A stretch of 64,000 nucleotides of DNA. It comes from Sternotherus odoratus (Eukaryota; Chordata; Testudines; Kinosternidae). Numbering within the stretch: the stretch's first letter is position 1; each line of letters starts with the position of its first letter. Location of the stretch: assembly GCA_032164245.1 (NCBI GenBank), contig JAVMKO010000035.1, positions 585,356-649,355 on the forward strand, in the 5' to 3' direction. Below the pieces are notes generated by a model. The model searched no databases, had not been told where the DNA came from, and saw only the letters and a program-made list of their open reading frames with translations. Below, piece after piece: positions 9,853-21,069 of this stretch. The position numbers were made by a program, and so were the translations under genes.

Positions 9853-10396
9853 CAGGGGTGGGCAAACTACAGCCCATGGGCCACATGAAGCCCACAGGAC
9901 CATCCTCCCTGGCCCCTGAGCTCCCAGCCAGGGAGGCTAACCCCACACCATTAAGCAGGCAGTGCTTGGGCAGGGTGGGGGGCGTGCTCCATACGGCTGC
10001 CAGAGATGCTGCTGAGCAGCAGAGTGAGGGGGCCAGAGCCGGGTAGGGTGGATAAGGGGCAGGGTGTCCCAGGGTGCAGTCAAGGAGCAGGGAAGGTTGG
10101 ATGGCGTGTGCAAGTGCCAGGGGTCTGTCAAGGGGTCAGGGCAATCAGGGCCAATGGAGTAGTGGGCCTCCTGGGGGGTGCAGTTAGGGTGGGGGGGGGG
10201 TCTTGGGAGGGGGGTAGATGGGGTCAAGGATCAGAGGGGGCTGGATAGATTGGGGACCCTGAGAGGGGAGCCAGGGGGCAGGAAGAGGGAAGGGGTCAGA
10301 TAGGGGGTCGGGCCACACTGCTTGGGGAGGCACAGCCCTCCACACAATTTTGCAATCCCAATGTGACTCTCAGGCCAAAAAGTTTGCCCACCCCTG
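9853..10396 (+). mobile_element. hAT-like non-autonomous DNA transposon
   Basis: Terminal inverted repeats CAGGGGTGGGCAAAC and GTTTGCCCACCCCTG are perfect over 15 bases and are flanked by a perfect 8-base target duplication TTCTAGCA (9,845-9,852 and 10,397-10,404), the hallmark of hAT elements. The 544-base interior is G-rich and has no transposase. The intact duplication and ends mark it as a complete element. Relatives occur at 38,030-38,908 and probably 39,440-39,640. Confidence 0.9.
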
Positions 10397-10639
10397 TTCT
10401 AGCAGGATACTATTGATTGTAATTTTAAATAATGAATTACCATGATAAAGCACAATATGATGATAAAAATCAGACAATTCTTCTAGACAGGACAGGATAG
10501 GAACTTTAGAACTCATTTCTACCTTAAATTTGATTCTTTGAGTAGTACAATTATGACATGCACAGACCACATGAAAACATAAACTAACAGCACTGTAATC
10601 CTAAAACTTTGAAATGCACCATGCACACACAGCGATTTT

Positions 10640-12408
10640 AAAAGGGCTAACTTAAAAAAATTAAGGACATTAGTAAGAAAAATGGATTGGGCTGAAGAAT
10701 TTAGGAATCTAAAGGGGAAGGAGGACTGGAATTACTTTAACTCAAAGTTCCAGAAGCCTGCATCCCAAGAAAGGGGGGGGGGGGAAATCTTAGGGAGGAG
10801 TTGTAGATCAAGCTGGATGAGCAAACATTTCAGAGTGGTGATTAAGAAAAAGCAGAAAGCATACAGGGAGTGGAAGATGGGAGGGATCAGCAAGGAAAAC
10901 TACCTTATTGAGGTCAGAACATGTAGGGATAAAGTGAGAGAGGCTAAAAGTCAAGTAGAATTGGACCATGCAAAGGGAATTAAAACCAATAGTAAAAGGT
11001 TCTAGAGTCATATAAATAAGAAGAAAACAAAGAAAGAAGAAGTAGGTCCACTAAAAACTGAGGATGGAGTGGAAGTTAAGGATAATTTAGGCATGGCCCA
11101 ATATCTAAACAAATATTTTGCCTCCGTTTTTAATGAGGCTAATGAGGATATCAGGGATAAAGCTAGCATGGCAAGCAGGAATGAGAATACGGAGGTAGCT
11201 ATTACCATATCCGAGGTAGAAACCAAACTCGAACAGCTTAATGGGACTAAATTGGGGGGTCCAGATAATCTTCATCCAAGAATATTAAAGGAACTGGCAC
11301 ATGAAATTGCAAGCCCAGTAGCAAGAATTTTTAATTAATCTTTAAACTCCGGGGTTGTACCGTATGACTGGAGAATTGCAAATATAGTTCCTATTTTTAA
11401 GAAAGGGGAAAAAAAGCTAATGGCCGTGAAAAAAAAAAGCTAATGCAGTCTTGGGCTGCATTAGGTGAGGTATTTCTAGTAGGGATCAGGAGGTATTAGT
11501 ACCATTATATAAGGCACTGGTGAGACCTCATCTGGAATACTGTGTGCAGTTCTGATCTCCCATGGTTAAGAAGGATGAATTCAAACTAGAACAGGTGCAG
11601 TGAAGGGCTGATGATCCGAGGAATGGAAAAACCTGTCTTATGAGGGGAGACTCAGGGAGCTGGGCTCATATAGCCTGTCCAAAAGAAGGCTAAGGGGAGA
11701 TATGATTACTCTCTATAAATATATCAGAGGGACAAATACCAGGGAGGGAGAAGAATTATTTAAGTTCAGTACTAAGGTGGCCACAAGAACAAATGGATAT
11801 AAACTGGTCAACAGGAAGTTTAGACTCAAAATTAGACAAAGGTTTCTAAGCATTAGAGGAGTGAAATTATGGAATAACCTTCCAAGGAAAGCAGTGGGGG
11901 CAAAAAACTATCTGGCTTCAAGTCGAAGCTTGATAAGTTTATGGAGGAGATGATGTGATGGGAAAACATAATTTTGGCAGTTGATCTTTGACTATGGTAA
12001 TAGAGGGGCCTAGTGATATATGATGGAAAGTTGGGGGGGGGATGGGATCTAAGATACTACAGAGAATTATTTCGGGGGGCGGGGGGCTGGCTGTTGAGTC
12101 TTGCCCACATGCTCAGGGTTCAGCCGATCGCCATATTTGGGTCGGGAAGGAATTTTCCTCCAGAGAAAATTGACGGAGGCCCTGGAGGTTTTTCGCCTTC
12201 CTCTGCAGCAGAGGGCATGGGTCACTTGCTGGAGGATTCTCTGTATTTTTAAGGCCTTAAACCAAGATTTGAGAACTTTAATAGCTCAGATATAGGTGAG
12301 GTATATTGTAGGAATGGGTGGGTAAAATTCTGTGCCCTGCGTTGTGCAGAAGGTCAGACTAGATGATCATAATGGTCCCTTCTGACCTTAGAGTCTAAAG
12401 TCTATGAG
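10640..12408 (+). mobile_element. CR1 LINE, internally deleted, with 3' end
   Basis: A CR1 copy in plus orientation. 10,680-11,005 encodes the linker after the endonuclease and 11,069-11,400 the start of reverse transcriptase. Near 11,410 the sequence jumps across two A-rich AAAAAGCTAATG motifs to the 3' part of ORF2 (11,450-11,960) and the 3' UTR, which ends with CTTCTGACCTTAGAGTCTA near 12,400. Most of the reverse transcriptase core is deleted. Several stops and a GGGGGGGGG expansion near 10,780 show it is old. Confidence 0.85.
10682..11338 (+). pseudogene. CR1 ORF2 remnant (linker and reverse transcriptase start)
   Basis: Two open stretches in different frames (10,682-11,005 and 11,069-11,338). 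The second contains LGMAQYLNKYFASVF, a VAITISEVE..L..L region and GPDNLHPRILKEL, the standard approach to the reverse transcriptase fingers of CR1. The catalytic YADD box and thumb are absent because of the deletion that follows. A stop at 11,336 precedes what was once continuous coding. It cannot make an active enzyme. Confidence 0.75.
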
Positions 12409-13100
12409 GTGTAAGGATGGCAATACACTATGCACCCCTTATGTCTGTGATGCTGCTGAGGGGGGTCATGTTGCCTTAAGAGCTTGGTGCCTACCCCTGG
12501 CTGCCCATACAGTGCTTAATGTGTGCCAGGGCTGAGCTCTGTGAAGTTTGTCTATGTAAATTAAACACTTGGAGGAGGCAGTGGGGCATGCAGGGGCTGG
12601 GGGGCAAAGTACAAGTTTGTACAGGTTGCCATTTTCCCTAAAGTTAATCATGAGGATGGTGCAGTGTCTCTGGCCTTTGGTAGCTGCCTGGGCAGCGTGA
12701 CAGGGAGTGACACTGCCCTCCATTTTGAGTGTGAGGCTGTAGATATGCCCTCAAGCACCAGTGAAGTAATCTTTACATTCCTGCACCCTCCCCCCCCCCC
12801 CCGCCAAATACCCTCTCACAGTACAAAGACAACCCTCAGCACTGTTGAGGTATCTCTTTCAGCAGCCTCCAACTGCACCTACTGTGGAGTCCCCTCTTCT
12901 GTCTAGGTAGCATTTCCTTTTTAGGAACCTCAAATAGTGTAATTACCTGTTGATAGCATTTGAGTCTTCTGAAATTTTGCATTGTAAGACAGAAGGCTGA
13001 TTAATACATCAAGAGGAACAGTGCTTGCTGCTGCTAAAGTAGGAATGAACTAAAGGGTTTCTGGGTCACTGGAGTCTGTCTTTATAGCTGCCTTTGGCTT

Positions 13101-13119
13101 CCAAGGCATGCTGGGAAAT
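13101..13119 (-). promoter_or_regulatory. ZNF143/STAF-like site, copy 1
   Basis: CCAAGGCATGCTGGGAAAT; on the minus strand this reads TTTCCCAGCATGCCTTGG, close to the SBS motif bound by ZNF143 (TTCCCAGCATGCCTTG). It lies about 20 bases upstream of the TATA box and is identical in all three units while flanking sequence differs. Factor assignment is from the motif only. Confidence 0.55.
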
Positions 13120-13139
13120 GGAGGGTGTAGCTTAGGCAG

Positions 13140-13147
13140 TATATAAG
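13140..13147 (+). promoter_or_regulatory. TATA box, copy 1
   Basis: TATATAAG in the context GGCAGTATATAAGCTGGG. Transcription would be expected to start near 13,170. The same box stands at 26,837 and 43,543, at the same distance from the ZNF143-like site and from the first donor. This fixes the transcribed strand as plus for all three units. Confidence 0.6.
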
Positions 13148-13422
13148 CTGGGCTCTTGTCAGAGGAAGTCATTCAGCTTTGTGGTGCTGCAAAGAGATGT
13201 GTATAGGCACTTGTATGGGTGTTTAGAGTCATGGTGAGTATTGATATGGGGTAACATTGACATGTATTTGTGGTTAATATACTGTTTTTCTTTCCTTCTT
13301 TCTATATAATCTGCTTTTCTTTCATTTCCGGTTCAGAGTGTGTTTGATTTATGTGTTATCATTAGTATTTTAATTGGGAGTGAGACACTGGGGGGGGGGG
13401 TAGCTTCTGTTAAACACACATA

Positions 13423-13734
13423 CAGTAGACTCTTGATTATCCAGGATGATAGGGAAAAATAATTCTGGTTAATAAAATCCTGGATAATCATCATCCATAG
13501 GAAATATGGGGAGAGGGGGTTTGGTTCACCAGCCACCCTGCGCCGGGGGGAGGGAGTATTTGGTTCACTGGCTGCCCTGTGCCCTGGTAGGGTTTTTTTG
13601 TGTGTGCTTGGGGCGACAGCAGAGCCAGAGCCAGCCCTACGAGTTGCATGGGTTTTTTGTTTTTTTTGTTTTTTAGACATCCTGGTTAATCCAAATTCTG
13701 GTTAATCCAATCCTGGATAATCGAGAGTCTACTG
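13423..13734 (+). mobile_element. Tigger/pogo-like MITE with TA target duplication
   Basis: The ends CAGTAGACTCTTGATTATCC and GGATAATCGAGAGTCTACTG are inverted repeats, flanked by TA on both sides (13,421 and 13,735), as for Tc1/mariner-pogo elements. The sister units show the empty site: CACACATTTAGTACTG at about 46,114-46,129 and a similar one near 27,068. The interior (312 bases in total) has no transposase. Insertion therefore postdates divergence of unit 1 from units 2 and 3. Confidence 0.85.
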
Positions 13735-16700
13735 TACTTAGTACTGGTAGCATGTCCATGGTGTTGGATGTTGTAGAAGCATAGCAATTTTCTGTCTGGG
13801 TTAGGTGGGGACTGGTCTAAGGAAACTAATATTTAGTAAGTGTTTCTTCTCTTAATCTCATCTGTATGCCCCTTTTGTATTTTTTCTTTTCAATGATCTG
13901 GAGCCCCCTGAGTAGGGTTAATAAACCATGTTTACAGTCAAACTTTCTTTGTATTTGCAGCTGTGTCCAGATCCGGTACTGAGTTGCACTGTGACCTGAG
14001 GGTTGTGAATATTTTTCTTCTCTGTCGCACCATCGCTATATGTTTAGGAATAATTTCAACATCTGGGCATGAAGGCCTGTCTATCAAGGTGAAGAGGCTC
14101 TTGAGGGGGAGCTCCTGTCCAATTTCCAAAGATAAGTATATGCCAAAGGGTTTGATGGTCAGAAGGATTTGTGATCTTGAGGCTCTTTCTTTACTTATGG
14201 GAGTTCTCTAAATTCTACTCATTCTTAATGGGCACGTGAGGGGTGGATGGGAGCTCATTCCTGGGGGGAGTGCGCTTTATTTCCTGGAAGAAGGTTGACT
14301 GCTGGCAGAGTGACCTGTCTGTAACTAGAGAGGCTCTGTTCTCAGTTCTTCTCTCTTACACACCATTTTGCATCACTGGTCACCACTTCATTCTTGTGTT
14401 CTCCTCTACATGGTTGTGGTTTTCTGAGGAGGATGTGACAATCCTAGTTAGCGATGGGCCTCTGTGGTGTAGGGAAAGGGGGAGGGCCATCAGTATGTAG
14501 AAATTTAGCCATTTTCCATGTGTATGAGAGCGTTTGGGGTGGGGTTATGTGAGGGGGATGTAATGTGTAGTAGACATTCCCTGTCAAGCAAGTCCTATGT
14601 AGGTTAGGTGAGTAGAGTGTATAACTGAGGTTTACAGTCAAGCTTTTTTTTTTTTTTTTAATTTGCAGATGAGTCCAGGTCATGACTACTACTCTTTGAC
14701 CGTCACCGCATTGTTGTACAGATGCCGATGGATGAAAGCGAAGGCCCACATATGAAGGCAAAGAAGATCTTGAGAGCGGGAATGGCTGTCAAAGTTAAGT
14801 ATCTACTGGAGGGTTTGATGGTCCGAAGTATTTGTGCTGTTGAGCCTTCTTGTTTAGGGGCGGGAGTCTTCTAAATTCTTCGTGTTCTTAATAGGCTTTT
14901 GAAGTGTGGTTGGGAGCTTGTTGTACAGAGGGTGTGTGTGTGTGTCCCCTGAGGGAGGGCTAATTGCTGGGAGAGCAACCTGTCTGTAACTCGAGATGCT
15001 CCATTCTCCGTTCTTCTCTCACACACAGCACTGGGTTTGCATGACAGGTCACCACTGCATTCTTTGTCCATCTTCTATGTGGTTGTGGTTTTCCAAAGAG
15101 AATGTGAGCATCCTAGTTAGCGATGGTCTCCTGCTGTGGTGGGCAGCAATATGTGGATGAGTGTTTGGAGTGGGTGTTGCTTGTCTGAGGGCGGGGGGGG
15201 GGAGTGTAATGGATAATTGGTGTTCCTTCTGTTTAGTATGCAGGTGAGGTCTTTGTTCATGTTGTCTAGTTGGGTGCTTTGTTTGTAGTTGCAGATGGAT
15301 CCAGTACTGCATCGTGGTGCTCTGTGGATGGTTGTGACTACTTCTCTGACTGTCATGGCATCGCTGTACAGATGTTGATGTCTGGGCGAGAAGGCCAGCG
15401 TACAAAGGAAAAGAAGATCTTGAGAGCGGGAGCAGCTGTCAAAGTTAAGTGTCTGCGGAAGGGTTTGAGGGGCAGAAGAATTTGTGCTGTTGAGGCTTCT
15501 TGTTTAGGGGTGGGAGTCCTCTAAAGTCTTTGTGTTAATGGGCACATGAGGGGTGGGTGGTAGCATGTATAGAGGGAGTATGAGGTTTCCCCTGAGGGAG
15601 GGCTGATTGCTGGGAGAGTGACCTGTGTAACTAGAGGTGCTCCGTTCTCAGTTCTTCTCTCAACCACAACGGTGGTTTTGCATGACTGGTCACTACTTCA
15701 TCCTTTGTCCATCTTATACGTGGCTGTGGTTTCACAAGGAGAATGTGAGCATCCTAGTTAGCGATGGTCCCCTGCCAATTTGTTTGTACTTGCAGATGCA
15801 TCTGGATCAGATACTGTGTTGTGTCATTCTGTGGAGGGTCCCGACTACTGGTCTTTGACTGTCATGGCATTGCTGTATGGATGTTGACATCCGGGTGAGA
15901 AGTCTAGTGTACAAAAGAAAAGAAGATCTTGGGAGTGGCTGTCAAAGTTAAGTATCTGCTGAAGGGTATGATGGTGAGAAGTATTTGTATTGTGGAGGCT
16001 TATTATTTAGGGGTGGGAGTCTGGTAAACTCTGCCTGTTCTTAGTGGGCACAAGAGGGAGCTCATTGTATGGAGGGAGTATGGATGTTTTCCTTGGAGGA
16101 AGGTTGATTGGTGGGAGAGTGACCTATCTAACTAGAGATGCTCAATTCTCAGTTCTTCTGTGACACAGCACTGGGTTTGCATGATGGGTCACTGCTTTGT
16201 CCTTCTTTTCTCCTCTATTGGCGGTTGGCTTTCTGAGGGGGATGTGAGCGTCCCAGTTAGCGATGGTCTCCTGTGCTGGAGGGAACGTGGGAGGGCCTCC
16301 AGTTTGTGGATGTCCATGTTGGGGTGGGGGGGCTTCTCTGAGGGGGGGTAGAGTGTAGTAGACGTTCAGTCTCTTTAGGAAGCAGTACGCTCGTGAGGTG
16401 ATCTTTCATATTGCATAGTTGGGAGCTTTATGAATAGGTTTGCAGTCAAGCTTGTTTTTATTTTCAGATGTATCTGGTACTGCACTGCGTTGTTCCGTGG
16501 AGGGTTGTGGGAGTGGCTGTCAAAGTTAAGTATCTGTGAAGGGTTTGATGGTGAGAAATATTTGTGCTGTTGAGGCTTCTTGTTTGGGGATGGAGTCCTC
16601 TAAAATGTGTCCATTCTTAATGGGCATGTGGTGGGTGGGAGGTGGTGGTTGTTGTATGGAGGGAGCTTGAGTTTCCCCTGAGGGAAGGTTGATGGTGGAG

Positions 16701-19700
16701 TGACCTGTGTGTAACGACAGATGCTCCATTCTCCCTTCTCTCACGCACAGCACTGGGTTTCCATGTTGGGTCACCTCTTTGTCGTTCTTTTCTCTTCTGC
16801 TGGGTGTTGGTTTTCTGAGGAGGATGTGAGCATTCTAGTTAATGATGGACTCCTGTGGTGTAGAGAAAGGGGGAGGGCCACCAGTATGTGGATGAGGGTG
16901 TGGGGTGCTTCTCTGAGGGGGGTTTAGAGTGTAGTAAATGTTCCTTTTCTTCAGGAAGCAGTATGTAGGTGTGGTTCTTTCATATCATGTAGTTGGGTGA
17001 TTTGTAAGTAGGTAGGTATGCAGTAAAAGTGTATTTGTGTTTGCAGATGCATCCAGATCTGGTACCGTGTCGTGGTGTTCTGCGGAGTCTCATGACTACA
17101 TCTCTCTGACTATAATGGTATCGCTGTATTCATGCCAATGTAGGGGAGTGAAGGCCCATATATAAGGGGAAGAAGATCTTAACTTAGACGGCTATTCCAG
17201 CTCTTAACTATCTGCTGAAGGGTTTGATGGTCAGAAGAATGTGTGCTGTTGAGGAACCTTGTTTAGGGATTGGGGTCCTCTAAACTGTCATTTCTTAATG
17301 GGCATGTGAGGGGCGGGTGGAAGCTCATTGTACAGAGGGAGCATGAATTTCCCCTGGAGGAAGGTTGATTGCTGGGAGAGTGCCCTGTCTAACTAGAGAT
17401 GTTCCACTCTCCGTTCTTCTCTCACACACAGCACTGGGTTTTCATGAGAGGTCACCACTTCATTCTTTGTCCATCTTCTACCTGGTTGTGGTTTTCCAAG
17501 GACAAAGTGAGCATGCTAGTCTCCTGCTGTGGTAGGCAGCAAGATGTGGATGAGTGTTTGGAGTGGGTGGTGCTACTCTGAGCGGGGGGAGTATAATGGA
17601 TAGTTGGTGTTCCTTCTGTTTAGTATGCAGGTGAGGTAGTCTTTCATGTCGTGTAGTTGGGTGCTATGCAAGTATGTTCACAGTGAAGCTTTGTATATCA
17701 TTGCAGACACATCCCAATCTGGTACTGCGTTGTGTTGCTCCATGGAGGGTCGTGACTACTTCTCTTTGACTGACTGTGACTGCATCGTTGTATGGATATT
17801 GACGTATGGGAGAGAAGGCCAGCGTACAAAGGACAAGAAGATCTTGAGCATGGGAGTGGCTGTCAAAGTTGTGTATCTGCCAAAGGGTCTGAGGGGTAGA
17901 AGAACTTATGCTGTTGAGGCTTCTTGTTTAGGGGCGGGAGTCTCTAAACTGTTTGTTCTTAATGGGCATGTGAGGGATGGGCGGGAGCTTATTCTACAGA
18001 GGGAGTATGAGTTTTCCCCTGAGGGAAGGTTGATTGTTTAACTAGAGATGCTCCACTCTCCGTTCTTCTCTCACACACAGCACTGGGTTTTCATGACAGG
18101 TCACCACTTCATCCTTTGTCTATCTTCTACCTGACTGTGGTTTTCCAAGGAGAATATGAGCATCCTAGTTAGCGATGGTCCCCTGCTGTGGTGAGCATGT
18201 TGGGGGGGGGGGGGGACAGCAATAGGGTGTGTGTGTGATGCATAGTAATTGTTTTTCTGTTTTGGTAGGCAGGTAAGGCCATCTTTCATGTTGTGGCTGA
18301 TGAGTTATGTGAGTAGATTTGTAGTGAAAGTTTGTTTGTACTTGCAGATGCATCTGGATCCAGTACTGTGCTGTCATTCTGTGGGGGGCCATGACTACTT
18401 CTCTTTGACTGTCAAGGCATTGCTGTATGAATGTTGGCATATGGGTGAGAAGTCCAGCATACAAAGGAAAAGAAGATGTTCAGAGTGGGAGCAGAGGTCA
18501 AAGTTAAGTATCTGCTGAACGGTGTGATGGTGAGAAGTATTTGTGCTGTGGAGGCTTCTTGTTTAGGGATGGGAAGCCTCTAAAATTTGTCCATTCTTAA
18601 TGAGCACATGAGGGGTGGGTGTGGGAGGTTGTTGTTGTATGGCAGGAGCATAGGTTTCCCTTGAGGGAAGGTTGATTGCTGGGAGAGTGACCTGTTTAAC
18701 TAGAGATGCTCCATTCTCAGTTCTTCTCTCACATGGCACTGGGTTTGCATGATGGGTCACTGATTCATCCCCTTTTTTTTTTTTCCCTGCTGGGTGTTGG
18801 TTTTCTGAGGAGGATGTGAGCATCCCAGTTAATGATGGACCCCTGTGGTGTAGGGAAAGGGGGAGGGCCACCAGTATGTGGATGAGAGTGTCTGGGGGGG
18901 GGGTTAGTATGCAGGTGTGGTTATCTTTCATATCATGTAGTTGGGTGCTTTGTGAGTAGATTTGAAGTCAAGGTTTATTTGTGTTTGCAGATGCATCCGA
19001 TGTGGTACAGAGTCGTGGTGTTCTGCGGAGTGTCGTGACTATTCTTGTCGACTGTCATGGCATTGATGTATGCATGCCAGTATATGGGAGTGAAGGCCCA
19101 TATATAAGGGGAAGAAGATCTTAAGAGCAGGAGTAGCCTTCTAAGTTAAGTATCTGCAGAAGGGTTTGGTCAGAAGTATTTGTGCTGTTGAGGCTCCTTG
19201 TTTGGCGACAGGAGTCCTCTAAGTTCTGTTCATTCTTCATGGGCATGTGAGGGAGCTCATTGTACAGAGAGAGCAAGTATTTTTCCCTGGAGGAAGGTTG
19301 ATTTCTGTGAGAGTGACCTGTCTGTAACTAGAGATGCTCCGTTCTCAGTTCTTCTCTCTCACACAGCACTGCTTTTGCATGACAGGTCACTGCTTCATCC
19401 TTAATTTCTCCTCTGCTGGGTGTTGTTTTTCTGAGAAGAATGTGAGCATCCTAGATAGTGATGGGCCCCTGCTGTGGTAGGACATGGTGGGAGGGCAGCA
19501 ATATGTGGATGAGAGAGTTTGGGGTGGGTGCTTTTCTGAGGAGGGTTGAGAGTGTAGTAGATGTTTCTTCTCCTCAGGAAGCAGTACGCAGGTGAGGTTA
19601 TCTTTCATATCATCCAGTTGGGTGCTTTGGGAGTAGGTTTGCAGTCAAGCTTTGTTGGTATTTACAGATGCGTCCAGATCTGGTACTGGGTTGTCATGTT

Positions 19701-20397
19701 CCCTGGAGGGTTGTGACTACTTCTCTCTGACTATCACAGCATCACTATATGGATGTCAGTGTATGACAGCGAAGGCCCATGTACAAAGGGGAAGAAGATC
19801 TTGAGAGCGGGAACGGCCATCTAAGTTAAGTATCTGCTGAAGGGTTTGATGGTAGGAAGAATTTGTGCTGTTGAGGCTCCTTGTTTAGGGACAGCAGTCC
19901 GCTAAACTCTGCCCTTTTTTAATGGGCATGTGAAGAAGCTCCTTGCATGGAGAGAGCACAAATTCCCCCCCTGGAGGAACGTTGATTGCTGGGAGAGTGA
20001 CCTGTCTGTAACTAGAGATGCTCCATTCTCAGTTGTCCTTTCTTACACAGCACTAGATTTGCATCACTGCTCACCACTTCATTCTTGTGTTCTCCTGTAC
20101 ATGGCTGTGGTTCTCTGCGGAGGATGTGCGCATCCTAGTTAGCGATGGGTGTTGTGGTGTAGGGGGAGGGCCATCGGTATGTAGTAGTGTAGCCATTTTC
20201 CATGTGGATGAGAGTGTTTGGGGTGAGGTTCTGTGAAGTGGGGTGTAATGTGTAGTAGGTGTTCACTCTCCGATGTAGGTGAGGCCATCTTTCATATTGT
20301 GGTTTTGGGAGTTTTGTGATGAGAGTTTATAACTGAGGTTTGCAGTCAAGCTTTGTTTTTATTTGCAGGTGCATCTGGATCCAATACTGAGTAGTCT

Positions 20398-21069
20398 TGT
20401 GGTATGAGGACTTTCAAGGTGTCCTCCCTGAGGATTCTGTCTAGCTGCTGGGCTCTAATAATCAGCACTAGTCAGCAGGGTAAGGGTTAAACTCGAGTTT
20501 ATTTCAAATGCAGCGAAAGAGTCTCCAATAAGGGTGGAGAGCCCTGATTCTGGTTATTGCAGAGTATTTATTGCATAGATCATTATATATTCATTAGCAC
20601 ACCGATAATTCATGCATGCTCTTATATGGTTAAAGGCTACACGCAAACCGGATCTTATGCTAGGGTGACCAGATGTCCTGATTTTATAGGGACAGTCCCG
20701 ATTTTTTTTTTTGGGGTCTTTTTCTTATATTGGCTCCTATTTACCCCTCCCCCCCCACACACCCTGTCCCGATTTTTCACACTTGGTGTCTGGTCACCCT
20801 ATCTTATGCACTCGTCCCTTTATTAATTAGTACACAAGGTTACATCAGAAACATATTCATTGGCTATAATTTGCCACAGTATGATTCTGCGTAATGGCTT
20901 TCGCCCTTTACCTACATACATGGATATTCTTAGAAGATACCATTGTCCTACTACAAGATAACATTACTGGCTACACAAGGCCAAGCCTTTCAGATAGCAG
21001 ACCAGCTGCATGGCCTTGCAAAAGTTAAGAAGTCAGCAGTTATGTCTTTGGGAAAGTAATTTTTCCACA
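20398..21069 (-). mobile_element. Solo LTR (antisense) inserted in an alpha exon
   Basis: The insertion interrupts the expected GTAGTCTCATTC of an alpha exon. Its ends are TGTGG (20,398) and CCACA (21,069), the TG..CA form of retroviral LTRs. On the minus strand it carries AATAAA signals (for example near 20,575 and 20,500) and no coding sequence. AGTCT flanks both sides (20,393-20,397 and 21,072-21,076, with two extra bases on the right), consistent with a 5-base target duplication. A MITE is nested inside. Recombination between two LTRs has removed any provirus. Confidence 0.6.
20661..20801. mobile_element. MITE with 8-bp target duplication, nested in the solo LTR
   Basis: TAGGGTGACCAGA and TCTGGTCACCCTA form perfect 13-base inverted ends of a 141-base element, flanked by an exact TCTTATGC duplication (20,653-20,660 and 20,802-20,809). 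I recall this as a very common reptile repeat. The 8-base duplication favours the hAT group. Because it sits inside the LTR, the order of events is array, then LTR, then MITE. Confidence 0.9.

Larger units (their letters stand above)
12413..13345 (+). repeat. Upstream block A, copy 1 (unit 1)
   Basis: This segment, shared with 26,372-27,000 and 42,797-43,762, carries the promoter and first exon of the repeated gene-like unit. Conserved phrases in order: GCTGCCTGGGCAGC, TGACACTGCCCTCCATTTTG, CCTCTCACAGTACAAAGACA, TGTGGAGTCCCCTCTTCTGTC, ACCTGTTGATAG, then the ZNF143-like site, TATA box and exon 1. Copies 1 and 3 are the closer pair; copy 2 lacks the first 180 bases. The CR1 at 10,640-12,408 abuts its left end. 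Confidence 0.75.
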
